The notes under the pieces: model-generated | What the model saw: only the letters and a program-made list of their open reading frames with translations | Database searches by the model: none | Told to the model about the DNA's origin: nothing | Shown: piece after piece, positions 1-11,916 of the stretch | Layout of the letters: the number at the start of each line of letters is the position of its first letter | How positions within the stretch are numbered: position 1 is the stretch's first letter | Assembly: GCA_032622095.1 (NCBI GenBank) | Contig: CP136067.1 | Span: forward strand, 126,889,030 to 126,953,029 | DNA length: 64,000 bases | Direction: 5' to 3' | From: Siphonodentalium dalli | Lineage: Eukaryota > Mollusca > Scaphopoda > Gadilida > Siphonodentaliidae | Translations under genes and position numbers: made by a program

Positions 1-659
1 TCCCGTGTTACAAGTTCTTAGAAATTGCCCATAAATTCATAAACCAAACATAGGTGGGGGCTCACTGTCCGAGGTGAAGTGTCTTTATGTGATTCTTGGG
101 TGACTGCTGCACCAATAGTCCATTTATTGATTTGAATTTAATATCATGATGTACTGGCAATATTCAGAATCTCACTTTTTAAATAGCTGCCAGAATAAGA
201 CTTGTTGATATTCACTGGTCTCAAACAAACAGATGGATTGATCGATTGGGGTTTAACAGAGTCTATCCTGAAACGACAAGACCTTCTGTACCAAGGTTGC
301 CTGGTTAAATGGCTTATATGCCCATGTACGGTGTTAGGTCATGGGACGAAGTGGAAAATTGTAACAACGGTGACTAAAAAAATATTATCACATATGATGC
401 ACCATGATACAGATAATTTGTATAGGCTATTGATGTTCACTCAGGTAAAGGGCTTCGTGTGAGCCCAGGGTTCTAACACCTTTGTCCCAGGGAAATTCCA
501 GTATATTTCCAGTATATTCCAGTATAAACTATATAAAGTATAATTATGTGATGTAATACGCTATAATACTGATTAACATATATACATAAATAAAATTGGA
601 ACCTACAACCTACCATGTAAACATAAGAAATCTATGTCGGTGTGAACAACTGATGTAGG
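1..659. other. intergenic, no gene recognised
   Basis: AT-rich sequence with only short unsupported ORFs. A short direct repeat (ccagtatatttccagtatattcc) lies near 500. I see nothing else that can be assigned. Confidence 0.5.
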
Positions 660-3070
660 TGTGATTACGCCATTATTATTAGGCAACATGGCGACTGTGG
701 TGTTATGTCAGCCTGTCCGATTATTGCGAGCTACGAAAGTCCAAATATTAAGGGTTCAATTATTTGCCAAATGTTCAGAAAATTGCGGCTATTCTTGTGT
801 GGAGATATATATCTGCCTGTCCAATTATTGGGAGTTCAAATACTAAGTGCTCAATCGTAGACTAATGTTTACAAAAATATCGCTGTTTTTGTGTATAAAT
901 AGATATGCCTGTCCAATTATTGGGAGCTACATAAATCAGCGTGTCCGATTATTGGGAGCTACAACAGTCCAAATATTAAGGGTTCAATCATATGCCAATA
1001 TTCATAAAATTGTTGCTGTTCGTGTGTGTTTTCTATAGATCTGCCTGTCCAATTATTGGGAGCTACATAAATCACTGTATCAGCGTGTCCGATTATTGGG
1101 AGTTACACAAGTCCAAATACTAAGAGCTCAATCGTAGACTAATGTTTCCAAAAAATATCACTGTTTTTTAGTATATATAGATATGCCTGTCCAATTTTTG
1201 GGAGCTACATGTATAAATCAGTGTGTCCGATTATTTGGGAGCTACAAAAGTCCAAATAATTAAGGGTTAAATAATTTCTTTGTAACCCCGCCAAACTGAA
1301 TCAATTAAAAAGATCATTTATTTGAAACCATAATCAAAGTTGTGGGCCATCATTAACTGAGAAAATTAATGTTTTTCGGCAATAGGTAATGCTATATGTT
1401 TTGTAAACATTCAATCAGAGACTTTAACGGAGAAACCTGAGTGTGTTCGGATTCGTTTGCATATGCAAATTAGGTTGAAAGGTCAATTAAGGAGTTCACC
1501 ACTGGCAGTCGCCATACAATACACACTTTCAGTTTCACTGTCATGACTGTGCGTGAATATTTTATATTGTGTGAATGGTGTATTGGCGATTTCATAATAT
1601 AAATAGCAGTTGGGGCCAAATATATGCGCCCACACAAGGTGACAAGTCGTGGACGTTTATTTCAAGTTTGCAACGAATGATGAGACAAAATAATTCGGTT
1701 CAGATGATTTATCAAAATTGATTTTCACATCAGCAAATGGGCTGGAAGTGAATCACAGCTGGTTGATCGGAAATAATAGGGCTGCAACAATTAATTGCGA
1801 TACACATGTATCGCAATACGATTTATCATGATACGTATATCGTATCTTGTGAAGTGTATCGCGAATTCGCGATACAGAAATGTCACCTATTTTGTCGTCA
1901 AATAGAAAAGTTACCCATATTTAGTGTTTTGTTCTAGAAATTTGAGTAGATAATCTTCACAGAACATGGTTTTTGCGTATAGTCACTATCGTGATACGCT
2001 ACATAAATCAGTGTATCAGCGTGTCCGATTATTTGGAGTTACAAAAGTCCAAATACGAAGAGCTCAATCGTAGGCTAATGTTTACAAAAATATCGCTGTA
2101 TTTGTATATATATAGATCTGCTTGTCCAATTAGTGGGAGCTACATGTATAAATCAGCGTGTCCGATTATTGGGATCTACAAAATTCCAAATATTAAGGGT
2201 TCAATAATTTCTTCGTAACCCCGCCAAACTGAATCAATTAAAACGATCATTAATTTGAAACCATAATCAATGTTGTGGGCCAAAAATTAACTGAGAAAAT
2301 TAATGTTTTTCGGAAATAGGTAATGCTATAGGTTTTGTAAACATTCAATCAGGGACTTTAGCGGAGAAACCTGAGTGTCTTCGGATTCGTTTGCATACGC
2401 AAATTAGGTTGAAAGATCAAGGTACGAGTTCACCATTGGCAGTCGCCATACAATACACACTTTCATTATCTTAATTGTGTGAATGGTCTGTTCGGGATTT
2501 CATAATATAAATAGCAGTTGGGACCAGATGTATGCGCCCACACCAGGTGACAAGTCGTGGAAGTTTATTTCAAGTTTTCAGCGAATGCTGAGACAAAATA
2601 ATTCGGTTCAGATGATTTATCAAAATTTATTTTCACATCAGCACTTGGGCTGAAAGTGAATCACAGCTGGTTGATCGGAAATAATAAGGCTGCAACGATT
2701 AATTGCGATACACATGTATCGCAATACAATTTCTCATGATACGTGTATCCTATCTTGTGAAGTGTATCGCGAATTCGCGATTCGTCAAATAGAAAAATTA
2801 CCCATATTTAGTGTTTTTTTCTAGAAATATTGGGTAGACAATCTTCACAGAACATGGTTTTTGCAATTAGTCACTATCGTGATACGCTACATACATCACT
2901 GTATCGGCGTGTCTGATTATTGGGAGTTACAAAAGTCCAAATACTAAGAGCTCAATCGTAGACTAATGTTCACATAAATATCGCTGTTTTTGTATACATA
3001 TAGATCTGCCAATTACTGGGAGCTACTCAATATATTAAGTGTTCAATTGTATGCCAATGCAGGGCATATA
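660..3070. repeat. array of ~0.93-kb repeat units, first block
   Basis: Two long units are visible by anchoring on the shared motif taaccccgccaaactgaatc, at about 1,283 and 2,216, giving a period near 933 bp. Each unit has two parts. One is a cluster of short repeats built on ctgtccaattattgggag / gtgtccgattattgggag, starting at about 700 and recurring through 1,270, 1,990-2,200 and 2,880-3,050. The other is a ~700-bp body with a TATA-like ataatataaatagcag (about 1,600 and 2,505) and a palindrome-rich GATAC segment. A third unit lies at 4,917-5,950. The body contains tagggctgcaac, which resembles hAT-type transposon termini, but no transposase is seen. It could be a satellite-like array or a degenerate non-autonomous element that expanded locally. 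Confidence 0.8.
1794..1876. repeat. cluster of perfect palindromes in the 0.93-kb unit
   Basis: 1,794-1,817 is an inverted repeat with 11-bp arms (ATTGCGATACA / TGTATCGCAAT) and a 2-bp centre. 1,855-1,876 is a perfect 22-bp palindrome centred on GCGAATTCGC. Between them lies gatacgtatatcgtatc, again self-complementary. Related copies occur near 2,700-2,780 and 5,745-5,770. Confidence 0.85.
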
Positions 3071-3629
3071 TTTCGTCTGATTTTGCGAGAATCCATGTAT
3101 ACTTTTTCACGAGAATCCAGGGTAATTTACGAGAATATTTACGAGAATCTAGACTTGGATTCTCGCCGAAATATAAGCCCTGCAAAATTGTCACTGTGTT
3201 ACGACAGGTAATATGTAACAGGTAACAGGTAACATGCCTTTTACACAAAGATTTATTGATTTTGATTGTTCAATTTCAATACTAGTTCTGGTAACACAAA
3301 ACCGCCGTTATCTAAATTACATTTGAACCTGTGGTTTTGGGACAGAACTCGAAATCCCAATCACGACAGTGTTAATCGGTTTAAAACAATCAATAAATAC
3401 AATTTTATACAAAAACTGCTATATTTTCCAAATATAGGATCCTATATTTTCCAAATATACAATCACATAAATGCAACAATTGGCCGGAAAAATCATTCTC
3501 ATTGGTCTATCAATTTTTATCATAATAGTAGGACGTTTCCGATTGGTTCAGAGTTATTACGATTTTTTCTTCCGGATTGTCAGAAAACAATATATGCGCT
3601 CATCGACTCTTTTTAAAAGCTGAATTAAT

Positions 3630-4409
3630 GGCCCAGTCCCACTCCGTGGAGCGGATTATTTTCATTTTAAAAGTAGCTAGGGGCGATATGCTGCTGGTTT
3701 TATATATAGAAAAATGTGGAAAGACATACATATACCTGTCAGGTTGGACTCGTGTTGCCTAAACTTCGCTATACCTATAAACCATAATAAATCTCTCCCC
3801 TCGACTAGATTTTCCTTATAAAGGGAGACCCCTATTACAAGCGGTCAAGGTCGTACTGACGTCATAGTTTATCTGCAACTTAACGCGGAAGAAATACAGC
3901 TGCGATCAAAAAAATCTCCCCCACACTATAGCAAAATGCAATTATCTGTTATTTATCAGTTTACGACCGAATAATGGCCGCCTATATACGTCTGGGGTCT
4001 TCCTCTGTCCAATGATATACAACACATACGGTAGTAAGGCTGAAGGGGTTACTCTCACCAAAAAAAATGCTTAAGGGTACACAGGATTTAAAAATGTGCT
4101 GAAGGGTACACATGGTTTGAAATGTCGTTCTAAATGACGTTTGGTTTCCGTATCTGCCATGATTTCTGTTAGAGAATAATTGTTTACGTTCCAATGAACA
4201 TTAAAATGAACTGAAAACAAACTGCTAATGAGCAACAGACTTTCAGAATCACAGTTTAAGTAACGATGTTAGTGGCGATCACAAACCCTGTGTACTCTTC
4301 AGCACATTTTTAAATCCTGTGTACTCAGCACTTTTTTTGGTGAGAGTGACCCCTTCAGCCATAGTAAGATATAATATAAACATTTCGCTCCACGAAGAGG
4401 GACTGGGCC
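3630..4409. mobile_element. foldback / MITE-like element with nested inverted repeats
   Basis: The outer inverted repeats are 24 bp (3,630-3,653, starting ggcccagtccc, and 4,386-4,409, ending gggactgggcc), with two mismatches. A second, inner inverted repeat of about 80 bp lies at 4,030-4,112 and 4,281-4,361, built on gtacacaggatttaaaaatg. No transposase ORF is present and no clean target duplication was identified. It fits a non-autonomous DNA transposon with a strongly foldable interior. It interrupts the 0.93-kb repeat array. A related phrase (gtgaccccttcagc) recurs near 48,580. Confidence 0.65.
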
Positions 4410-4916
4410 TTTAATTACATTTGGAAGCCAATAATTATCACAAATGTGCACTGACTGCGATAAATATTATAGGCTAGGTATGTTTATAAGGTTTAAATAA
4501 TGCGTTCATATTAAATTCCTGTGATTTTGCCGACTTTAATTGAGTAGTAAATTTATCATGGTCGTTCTTGATATTCCGATTTCAACTATGAAACCAAGAT
4601 CTGACAGCAGGAAAGATCCTTGGTTTCATACATGGAACTATTTCAATACTAGAAAATCTACCAACTATAACAAATTAAAACAAAACAAAACATCCACTGT
4701 TACAATTACGCCTTTGATTGTAAACCACATGGCAATGCTTATTTTTTCTAACAAATAGACTGATTGGGTCAGACTAAAAGTACAATAATAATAATTAGTT
4801 GATGACTAGTAATTGGTAAAGCTTGTTTTAGTTCGGATAAGATGTTGATATACATGCACAGACATTGACTCGTCCCTGGGTATCTCGCTCAGCCGAAGCT
4901 CTGCTCTGGGTATGTA

Positions 4917-5950
4917 GCGTAACACCTGTCCAATTATTGGGAGCTACATAAATCAGCCTGTCCGATTATTGCGAGCTAAGAAAGTTCAAATATTAAGGGT
5001 TCAATCATTTGCCAATGTTCATAAAATTGTTGCTGTTCTTGTGTGTATATATAGATCTGCCTGTTCATGTATTGGGAGCTACATAAATCACTGCATCAGC
5101 GTGTCCGATTATTGGGAGTTACAAAAGTCCAAATACTAAGAGCTCAATCGTAGACTGATGTTTACAAAAATATCACTGTTTTTGTGTATATATAGATCTG
5201 CCTGTCCAATTATTGGGAGCTACTGAAAATCCAAATATTAAGGGTTCAATAATTTCTTTGTAACCCCGCCAAACTGAATCAATTAAAAAGATGATTTATT
5301 TGAAACCATAATCAAAGTTGTGGGCCATCATTAACTGAGAAAATTAATGTTTTTCGGCCATAGGTAATGCTATTATGTTTTGTAAACATTCAATCAGGGA
5401 CTTTAACGGAGAAACCTGAGTATCTTCGGATTCGTTTGCATACTCAAATTAGGTTGAAAGGTCAAAGTACGAGTTCACCATTGGCATTCGCCATACAATA
5501 CACACTTTCAGTTTCACTGTCATGACTGTGCGTGAATATTTTAATTGTGTGAATGGTGTATTGGGGATTTCATATTATAAATAGCAGTTGGGACAACATG
5601 TATGCGCCCACACAAGGTGACAAGCCGCGAATGATGAGACAAAATAATTCGGTTCAGATGATTTATCAAAATTGATTTTCACATCAGTACGTGGGCTGAA
5701 AGTGAATCACAGCTGGTTGATCGCAAATAATAGGGCTGCAACGATTAATTGCGATACACATTATCGCAATACGATTTTGTCGTCAAATAGAAAAATTACC
5801 CATATTTAGTGTTTTGTTCTATAAATTTGGGTAGATAATCTTCACAGAACATGATTTTTTGCGTCTAGTCACTATCGTGATACGTATCGTATTGTTGGTC
5901 AAGTATCGTGAATTTGTGATACGTATCTTATCGTGACAATGTATATCGTA
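4917..5950. repeat. third copy of the ~0.93-kb repeat unit
   Basis: It contains the ctgtccaattattgggag mini-repeats (4,925-5,220), the shared anchor at about 5,261, the TATA-like segment near 5,572 and the GATAC palindromic tail (5,745-5,945). It lacks some of the palindromic segment found in the first unit. Confidence 0.8.
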
Positions 5951-7185
5951 GTTTCAAAATTTGAAACCATCTGAATTTTTTTTGTTATCGGATGGTTTCA
6001 ATATGTTGGCCTCCATTTTGAGGACGACCATGTTGCGATTTACAAAATTCACGAAGTCGGTAAAATTCAGTTGTGTGATGTGAACGCAATATTTAAACCA
6101 GATACACATACCTAGCATATACAATACTCAATAGATCAAATCCCAGGCAGAATTGTCATAATTTCTGGCTTCCATAAGTTCTAACTGCGCATGTATTCTA
6201 GGGAAACTATGGTGTCGGTTACACAAGATATTGAGTCATTGAATAAAATCTTATTGAACATTACATCATTAGTTTCATTACCTCTTTTATCATTGTTTAA
6301 ATGCAACCCACCTGCATTCAACTGATGCTCAATCACCCATGACACAACTCACACGGCTGTGCTTTCTTTTTTTGAGTGGGTGTTTATATTGAATTTGATT
6401 AATATTCATTATTGAATATAACTTAATTTTTGTCTTTAATATTTTGACTGTATTATTAACTTTTTCATACTGTTTTATATCTGTTTGGGATCCTGAATCC
6501 AGTGAACAAAAAATTAAATTAAATTAAAAAATTTCAAATTTCAAATTTCAATAACAAAATTAGGGTCGCCGCCGTTTTATTAGGGTGACCGGTCGAAACA
6601 AAAGGGTGAAGACCTTTTTGTTTGGCCTCATGCACGTTCCCAGAATGCCCTCGCGATAACATTATAGTGATAGCCTAATTTACCGATGCCACGAATATAG
6701 GTGAAATAGTTCGCAATATGCCGATGTTGAAAAGCCGACAATGAAGTAATTAAGTAAAGATTACACTTACGGAATGTTCAATGGATGCATAATTACATTT
6801 ACGGAATGTTCAATGGATGCATAATATAAAACGAAGTATTTTAATGATTTTATTTTGTTGAATAAGTCGTAGTTTGCTTTGAAAAATGATCACGAAAATG
6901 TAATAACCGATGCCGATGGGCGCGGCCATTTTGTAAATCGACCGGAAATAAAAACGAACATTGCCGGAAATTACCGAAGCCTGATAAGCGCGCCAAAAAT
7001 GACAAGAAACTGCTCAAATGATAAGGGGGGTAACTGCAAAATCTGTCCATCGGATGGACTGGCTCAAGGTCCAAATTTTAGGAGGTTAATTATAAATAAT
7101 GTTTTCTGAGAGGAAACCTCATAAATATTGTTTGTGTGAACATTTCTCAAACTATTAGGAGCTTAGCTCACAATATTTTTTAGCT
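5951..7185. other. intergenic, short duplications only
   Basis: No gene recognised. A ~32-bp direct duplication (cttacggaatgttcaatgga...) lies at about 6,767-6,830. A short aaattaaattaaatt / atttcaaatttcaaat low-complexity run lies at 6,515-6,555. An ORF at 6,879-7,109 resembles nothing I know. Confidence 0.5.
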
Positions 7186-7189
7186 CATA

Positions 7190-7315
7190 ACTATGGGCTA
7201 GACACACGTTTTAGCTCATAAACATCAAAAATTAGAACGAACGGACAGACGAACGGACGGACGGAGCCCGTTTCTATAGTCCCCCTTTTCTTTCAGAACG
7301 TCGGGGACAATAATA
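7190..7315 (+). mobile_element. LINE/SINE-type 3' tail fragment
   Basis: The segment carries ttagctcata repeats, then a gaacggacagacgaacggacgg run and ctatagtccccctttt...cggggacaataataac. This resembles tails of dispersed retroposons in marine invertebrate genomes. No coding part is attached. Confidence 0.4.
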
Positions 7316-7420
7316 ACTTAATTGTTATAGCGCAAACAATTGAGAACATATCCTATTGCGTATTACACACGAGCTCTCGTACAATTGTTAACTAAAATAC
7401 CACGCTTGACTACCATAAGA

Positions 7421-7990
7421 TAACACATCGGGGTTCACGATATGATGGCTATTGGCATACAATCGCGACGACGGGAGGCACGCGTGGTTTCGATTGACTA
7501 TCATATTTAGTCTGAAGTGTAATAACTCTATAAAGAATTTACCTTAACGAAATAACGGCGATTTGTATGAGAAATTGCAACACCACAATAGATCAACTCT
7601 GGTGAATATATAAGTCAAATTTTTCTATAGGGTGGGTGGGCTTGGGGGAGGTATGGGTTACGCTCTTTAACACACTACTTCAAATATTTCCGTTATTTCG
7701 TCAAAAACACTTCTTCAAATATCTCCCTTATTTAGTTAATAAAAATAATTTCCTATTTCTATATTTCGCTCTATTTCGCCATTTCGCTGCATTTTTTATT
7801 CCGCTATTTCGCTGTATTTTCCTCTTTCGCTTTTTCGTTGTATTTCATATTTCGATAATTCGCTATATTTGACATATTATGGGATATGGGATTATATGAT
7901 ACCCTACATTCTGATATTCAATCGAACATCACGTGCCACCCGTGCTCGCGATTAGATGCCACTAGTCATCCAATCGTGAACCCCGATTAC
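7421..7990. mobile_element. foldback-like element with ~70-bp inverted ends
   Basis: The left end (7,426-7,500, cggggttcacgatatgatgg...) is inverted and complementary to the right end (about 7,917-7,985, ...catccaatcgtgaaccccg), with interspersed mismatches. The interior has no transposase. It contains a run of ctatttcgct-type short repeats (7,680-7,870). Confidence 0.55.
7675..7872. repeat. ctatttcg minisatellite
   Basis: Imperfect tandem copies of (c)tatttcgct(g/a) lie inside the foldback-like element. The ORF read across it is a by-product of the repeat. Confidence 0.6.
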
Positions 7991-8057
7991 ATATTGTTTG
8001 CTATCAAATCCTTGGCGTCATGGCTGAAAATACAGTGCAGAAAACTAATTAAATTGA

Positions 8058-8620
8058 TTAAGTAAATATACTAATTGTCAGACGTGCCATATGCATTTTC
8101 AAGCAGGAATGTTTTAATGCTCCTTGTATTAATATACATTTGATACCTTTTTCAAGTGAGTTCCAGATGTGAGGAACAGCAAATGAAAATGCTATGTCAC
8201 CAAATGTCTTAAATTTAATGCATGGTACTTGCGAAAGTGTTTTATTAGTAATTAGTAGGCCATAATGCACAATAACATTTTTCTCCTGAACAATTAATAT
8301 AAGATGGAGACATTTTGTTTCTGGATGTATATACCAGAAGTAGAATTATGCATATGACACTGTACGAATCTAGCATTCAGTGTAAAGTCTTCAGTACAGG
8401 AGTCATATGCTCAGACCATAGGGCGAAGCATACAACTCGAGCTGAATCATTTACCAATATCAACAAGCGCTCGTATTGACAATGGGGTACACCAAATAGC
8501 AGAGAGTTGCAATAATCAATATGGAATATAACAAAGGCACAAATAAGAGTTTTATGGGAATCGTAATTGTCTATGCAAGGAATGGTGTTATCTGAGGTGT
8601 AACACTAATTAGTCCATTGT
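8058..8620 (-). pseudogene. LINE ORF2 C-terminal fragment, decayed
   Basis: Read on the minus strand, the segment shows the C-terminal block that follows the reverse transcriptase in CR1/L2/RTE-like LINEs. A DYCNSLLFGVP motif (near 8,480-8,510) comes first, then HMTPVLKTLH, then FGDIAFSFAVPHIWNSL (near 8,160-8,200). The open part runs 8,058-8,270, and stops and frameshifts break the rest. The endonuclease and the reverse transcriptase catalytic region are absent, so this is a truncated dead copy. Confidence 0.75.
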
Positions 8621-9515
8621 CTGTCATAAGACTGAATGGTAGTAACGTGTGTTGTTCACGAAACTACGGCGACGATCTTTTTGCACCATGTAATTATAAT
8701 GGCAGCCTTCGATTATTGAACCATCCCCTAACAAAAAGAACAATGCAATCCACAATATCGACGCATGGCCGTCCAGTAAAGGTACCTACTTATCACAAAA
8801 TGAGATAATTAGTAAACTTCATCACACTATAATTATAGGACAAGGTCATTGTTTGTGTTAGTGTTCGGACACACACATGCACGCACATATAACATATGTA
8901 CAATGACTTTCACTTTGTTTTTAAATTCGCGCAGTACTTTTCGCTCAGTTTTGAATTCGCGCACTTTAAACTCGCGCACATAACTGCGCGAATTCAAAAA
9001 TGAGAACAATATGTTCGTAAACGTCTTGTTGAATCTGATGACAGTTTCAGCTCTCAGTCGTTTCTAAAGATACATGTGTATATTAAATACGATCACAGTG
9101 GATTTACATTACTACGTCATCAATGGTTATATGTTCAAAATAATGATTCTCGCACCAATGCAATCAGCTCGAAAACAGAAAACCACAACAACGAAGGCAG
9201 CTTACTTCAGAAAAAGCAACACTGGGTTACGGGTTGCGATGTCATAGCTAATATCCACGGCATCAATCCATGGTGGTGAATGGGGGCCTACTTTCACGCA
9301 CATGCAATCTAGAGCATGTGCATATCTTACAATCATTTCAACACCGTCCTCGTTACTGTGATTTGCAAATCGCTTCGCATTGATTAATGATTTGAAATTG
9401 TTTATATTGGTTGACCGAACGTATAAATATGTCTATATGATTGTAATGGCGCCATTGCCTTTTCCGTGTCAATGATTCGTAATGTATATGTAACCCATCA
9501 ACATAAATCCCAGTG
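8621..9515. other. intergenic, no gene recognised
   Basis: Short ORFs only. A small cluster of ttaaattcgcgca / cgcgaattcaaa motifs lies at 8,925-9,000, and a related motif occurs at 19,455-19,490. The minus strand at 9,180-9,380 is open for tens of codons but resembles no family I know. Confidence 0.4.
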
Positions 9516-9519
9516 GTAT
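9516..9519. repeat. target site duplication, left (gtat)
   Basis: The 4-bp gtat directly before the TG of the 5' LTR is repeated at 19,426-19,429 directly after the CA of the 3' LTR. Confidence 0.8.
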
Positions 9520-10002
9520 TGTAGAGTAATGCACCCTACCCATTCTTATTCAAGGGACGTGATAGTACATACTAAACATATCCATCTTACATATGGGGGA
9601 GACAGAATATAATCGAACTATAGTGACCCCAACCAAATTGCCAAGGTCATACTCGGAGAGGCCGCGACCTATGAGTTATGCAATACTAGCCACAAAGGAA
9701 GGAAGATCTTAGGTAATAATTCCAGTTCACCGATGGGTCAGTACAGACAAAGAGATACACTAATGACTGCTATGTCATTAGCGTATATATAAACCAGACA
9801 TTAATCTACTCTTCAATCAGTTTCGGCTCTTCAGACTAATTGGCAGGCATCAACATCAGGTCGCTAATTAATAAGCGACGCCTTCATTTCATGGCATCCG
9901 AGATGATTCACCATATTATGTATTGTTACCTACACTTGCTGATTACCATATGATGTTAGAGATGAATACAATTTATACAGAGAACAGCCTTATTCCACCA
10001 CA
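9520..10002 (+). repeat. 5' LTR
   Basis: 483 bp from tgtagagtaatgc to tattccaccaca. A gcgtatatataaacc segment (about 9,782-9,795) is a good TATA-box candidate, placing transcription start in the following ~30 bp. A TGG-initiated primer-binding candidate (tggtaccgtgatgcag) starts at 10,012, 9 nt past the LTR. Confidence 0.93.
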
Positions 10003-10059
10003 TAGATGAAATGGTACCGTGATGCAGTTCTGCTAAGCACGACACAACGAAGTCCTAAC

Positions 10060-10425
10060 GATCACAGCCAAAACAAAGAGCAACATTTATAAAAATGCCT
10101 ACCGGAGATCACAAGAATGCAGCCAAAAGAAGAGAAACTTATAAATTGCTACAGAAGATCGCAGCCAAAACAAAGAGAATCTTTATAAATTGCTACAGAA
10201 GATCGCAGCCAAAACAAAGAGAAACTTTATAAATTGCTACAGAAGAGATAAAGCCAAACAAAGAAGAGAAACATGTATAAATTGCTACAGAAGATCGCAG
10301 CCAAAACAAAGAGAAACCTTATAAATTGCTGCAGAAGATCGCAGCCAAAACAAAGAGAAACTTTATAAATTGCTACAGAAGATCGCAGCCAAAACAAAGA
10401 GAAACTTTATAAATTGCTTATTGAA
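10060..10425 (+). repeat. 44-bp tandem repeats in the leader of the Ty3 element
   Basis: About eight imperfect copies of a unit with gatcgcagccaaaacaaaga and tataaattgctacagaa, period 44 bp (for example 10,337 to 10,381). They sit between the 5' LTR and gag. An ORF can be read through the last copies (10,370-10,756), but it is not evidently a protein gene. Confidence 0.85.
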
Positions 10426-10787
10426 GACCAGAAGAAACAGAAGAGAAAGAAGAAGAAAAAGACGAAAGACGCCAGACGACATAAACATTTCCAGCATAAT
10501 CCAAAGACAAGAACAAAATAGACAATTTGCTCTCGACAGTTGTGACAGTCAGTTATTCGTTGGATTCGGTGAGTCAAACCTTTTCATTTTTGCCCGATGT
10601 GCGTTTTCACACCTTGTTAGAGGCTTGATTATTAACACCCAATTCCACCCTAAAATTTTCGCGTGGTATGGCCCTTGCCCCCAAACAATTTTCAAATCAA
10701 ACACATTAATTAACTTTCTTGGAACCACTGCCACCCGAATCCGTGGAATATTCTAATCAAGATAGTTTATTTATTCGATCTTTCAAT

Positions 10788-11916
10788 ATGGAACGAGAAT
10801 GCCACCTACACGCGGCCAGTAATTCAAACATGCAAGACATAAATATACCAAATCCATCTTTTCAAATTCCGAGCGCGCAGGACACCCAGAATACCCTCAT
10901 CTCTCAACTAACGCGAGAAATAGGCCAATTTAACATGACAATGCGTGACCGCAACCCATTCACAGGCCACAATATCTGCCATTATAGGTATGAACGCTAT
11001 GGTTAGATCATTTGATGGTAAACCATCAGAATTTTCCAATTGGATGCACGAAATTGAGAAATATTCTTCGACACTTGGGGCAGAGGATGAAACAATAATT
11101 AAAATAGCGGCCCAGACAAGTCGTTCATCTGTTTCCGAATTCGTGCAGCGATATATCAATGACAATACAGTTAACGGCACATTAACAGTCACATGGCCTG
11201 ATTTAAAAGCGCAGTTGCGATCTCGTTTCAGCTCAATCAGTGATGCACCGCGGGCCTTGGCCATGTTGAGAACATTAAAACAAATGCATCAGGAAACAAT
11301 ACCTATGTTTGCTGAGAGAATTCGATCACTCGCAAACACTGCCTTTATTGATGAAATAAATACACGGGCGGTACAAACACAATTGGTAACATTTTTTGCG
11401 GATGGCATACGCGATGGCCACATCAAATATACCTTAATTAATGATGACCCAACGTCGCTCGACCGTGCCACAGAGATCGCAATGAAAGAAATGAACATTA
11501 ATCAGAGGTTAAAACTTCGCTATGGTGATAGAACATCTAGGTCAAATGAACAACAACAAATTCACGACTCCTTCCCACAACCCATGGAAGTTGATCATTT
11601 TAGCCGGCGTCCCATACTATGGAGACCGCGCCATAATAAATGTAATAGCTATGCAACTAACAAACCAGTTCACCGCGCAAATCATCACCAAAATCCCCCA
11701 TTCAGAATGCCATCCGATGTTCACAATACCAACTTTAATAAACAAAGCAATTACATCAGCCAGGATCGAGTAAACAATATAGACTACAACTCAAACCGGC
11801 CAAACTTCTCAAATAAAATGAAACGCCAGTTTTGCACACTATGTAAGATGAACAACCACGATATTCGTAATTGCCGAAGACGCATAGCCAATAACAAACA
11901 ATATTTAAACATGTAA
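10788..11916 (+). pseudogene. gag: gag (capsid/nucleocapsid) of the Ty3 element, one frame break
   Basis: Gag forms the virus-like particle of LTR retrotransposons. A reading frame from the ATG at 10,788 runs to a stop at 11,006. The main frame is open from 10,939 to 11,916, so continuity needs a shift in 10,939-11,006. Translation from an ATG inside the second frame (10,990) would avoid the break but lose the N-terminus. The second frame shows a retrotransposon Gag region (SFDGKPSEFSNW near 11,008, then EFVQRY and a helical MHQETIPMFAERIRSL). Near the C-terminus is a zinc knuckle CX2CX4HX4C (first Cys at 11,833), the nucleocapsid signature. The frame ends at TAA 11,914-11,916, next to the frameshift cassette. 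Confidence 0.85.

Noticed and set aside
1793-1880. Calling the 0.93-kb unit a hAT transposon
   Set aside because: The tagggctgcaac start is suggestive, but no matching opposite terminus, 8-bp duplication or transposase was found.
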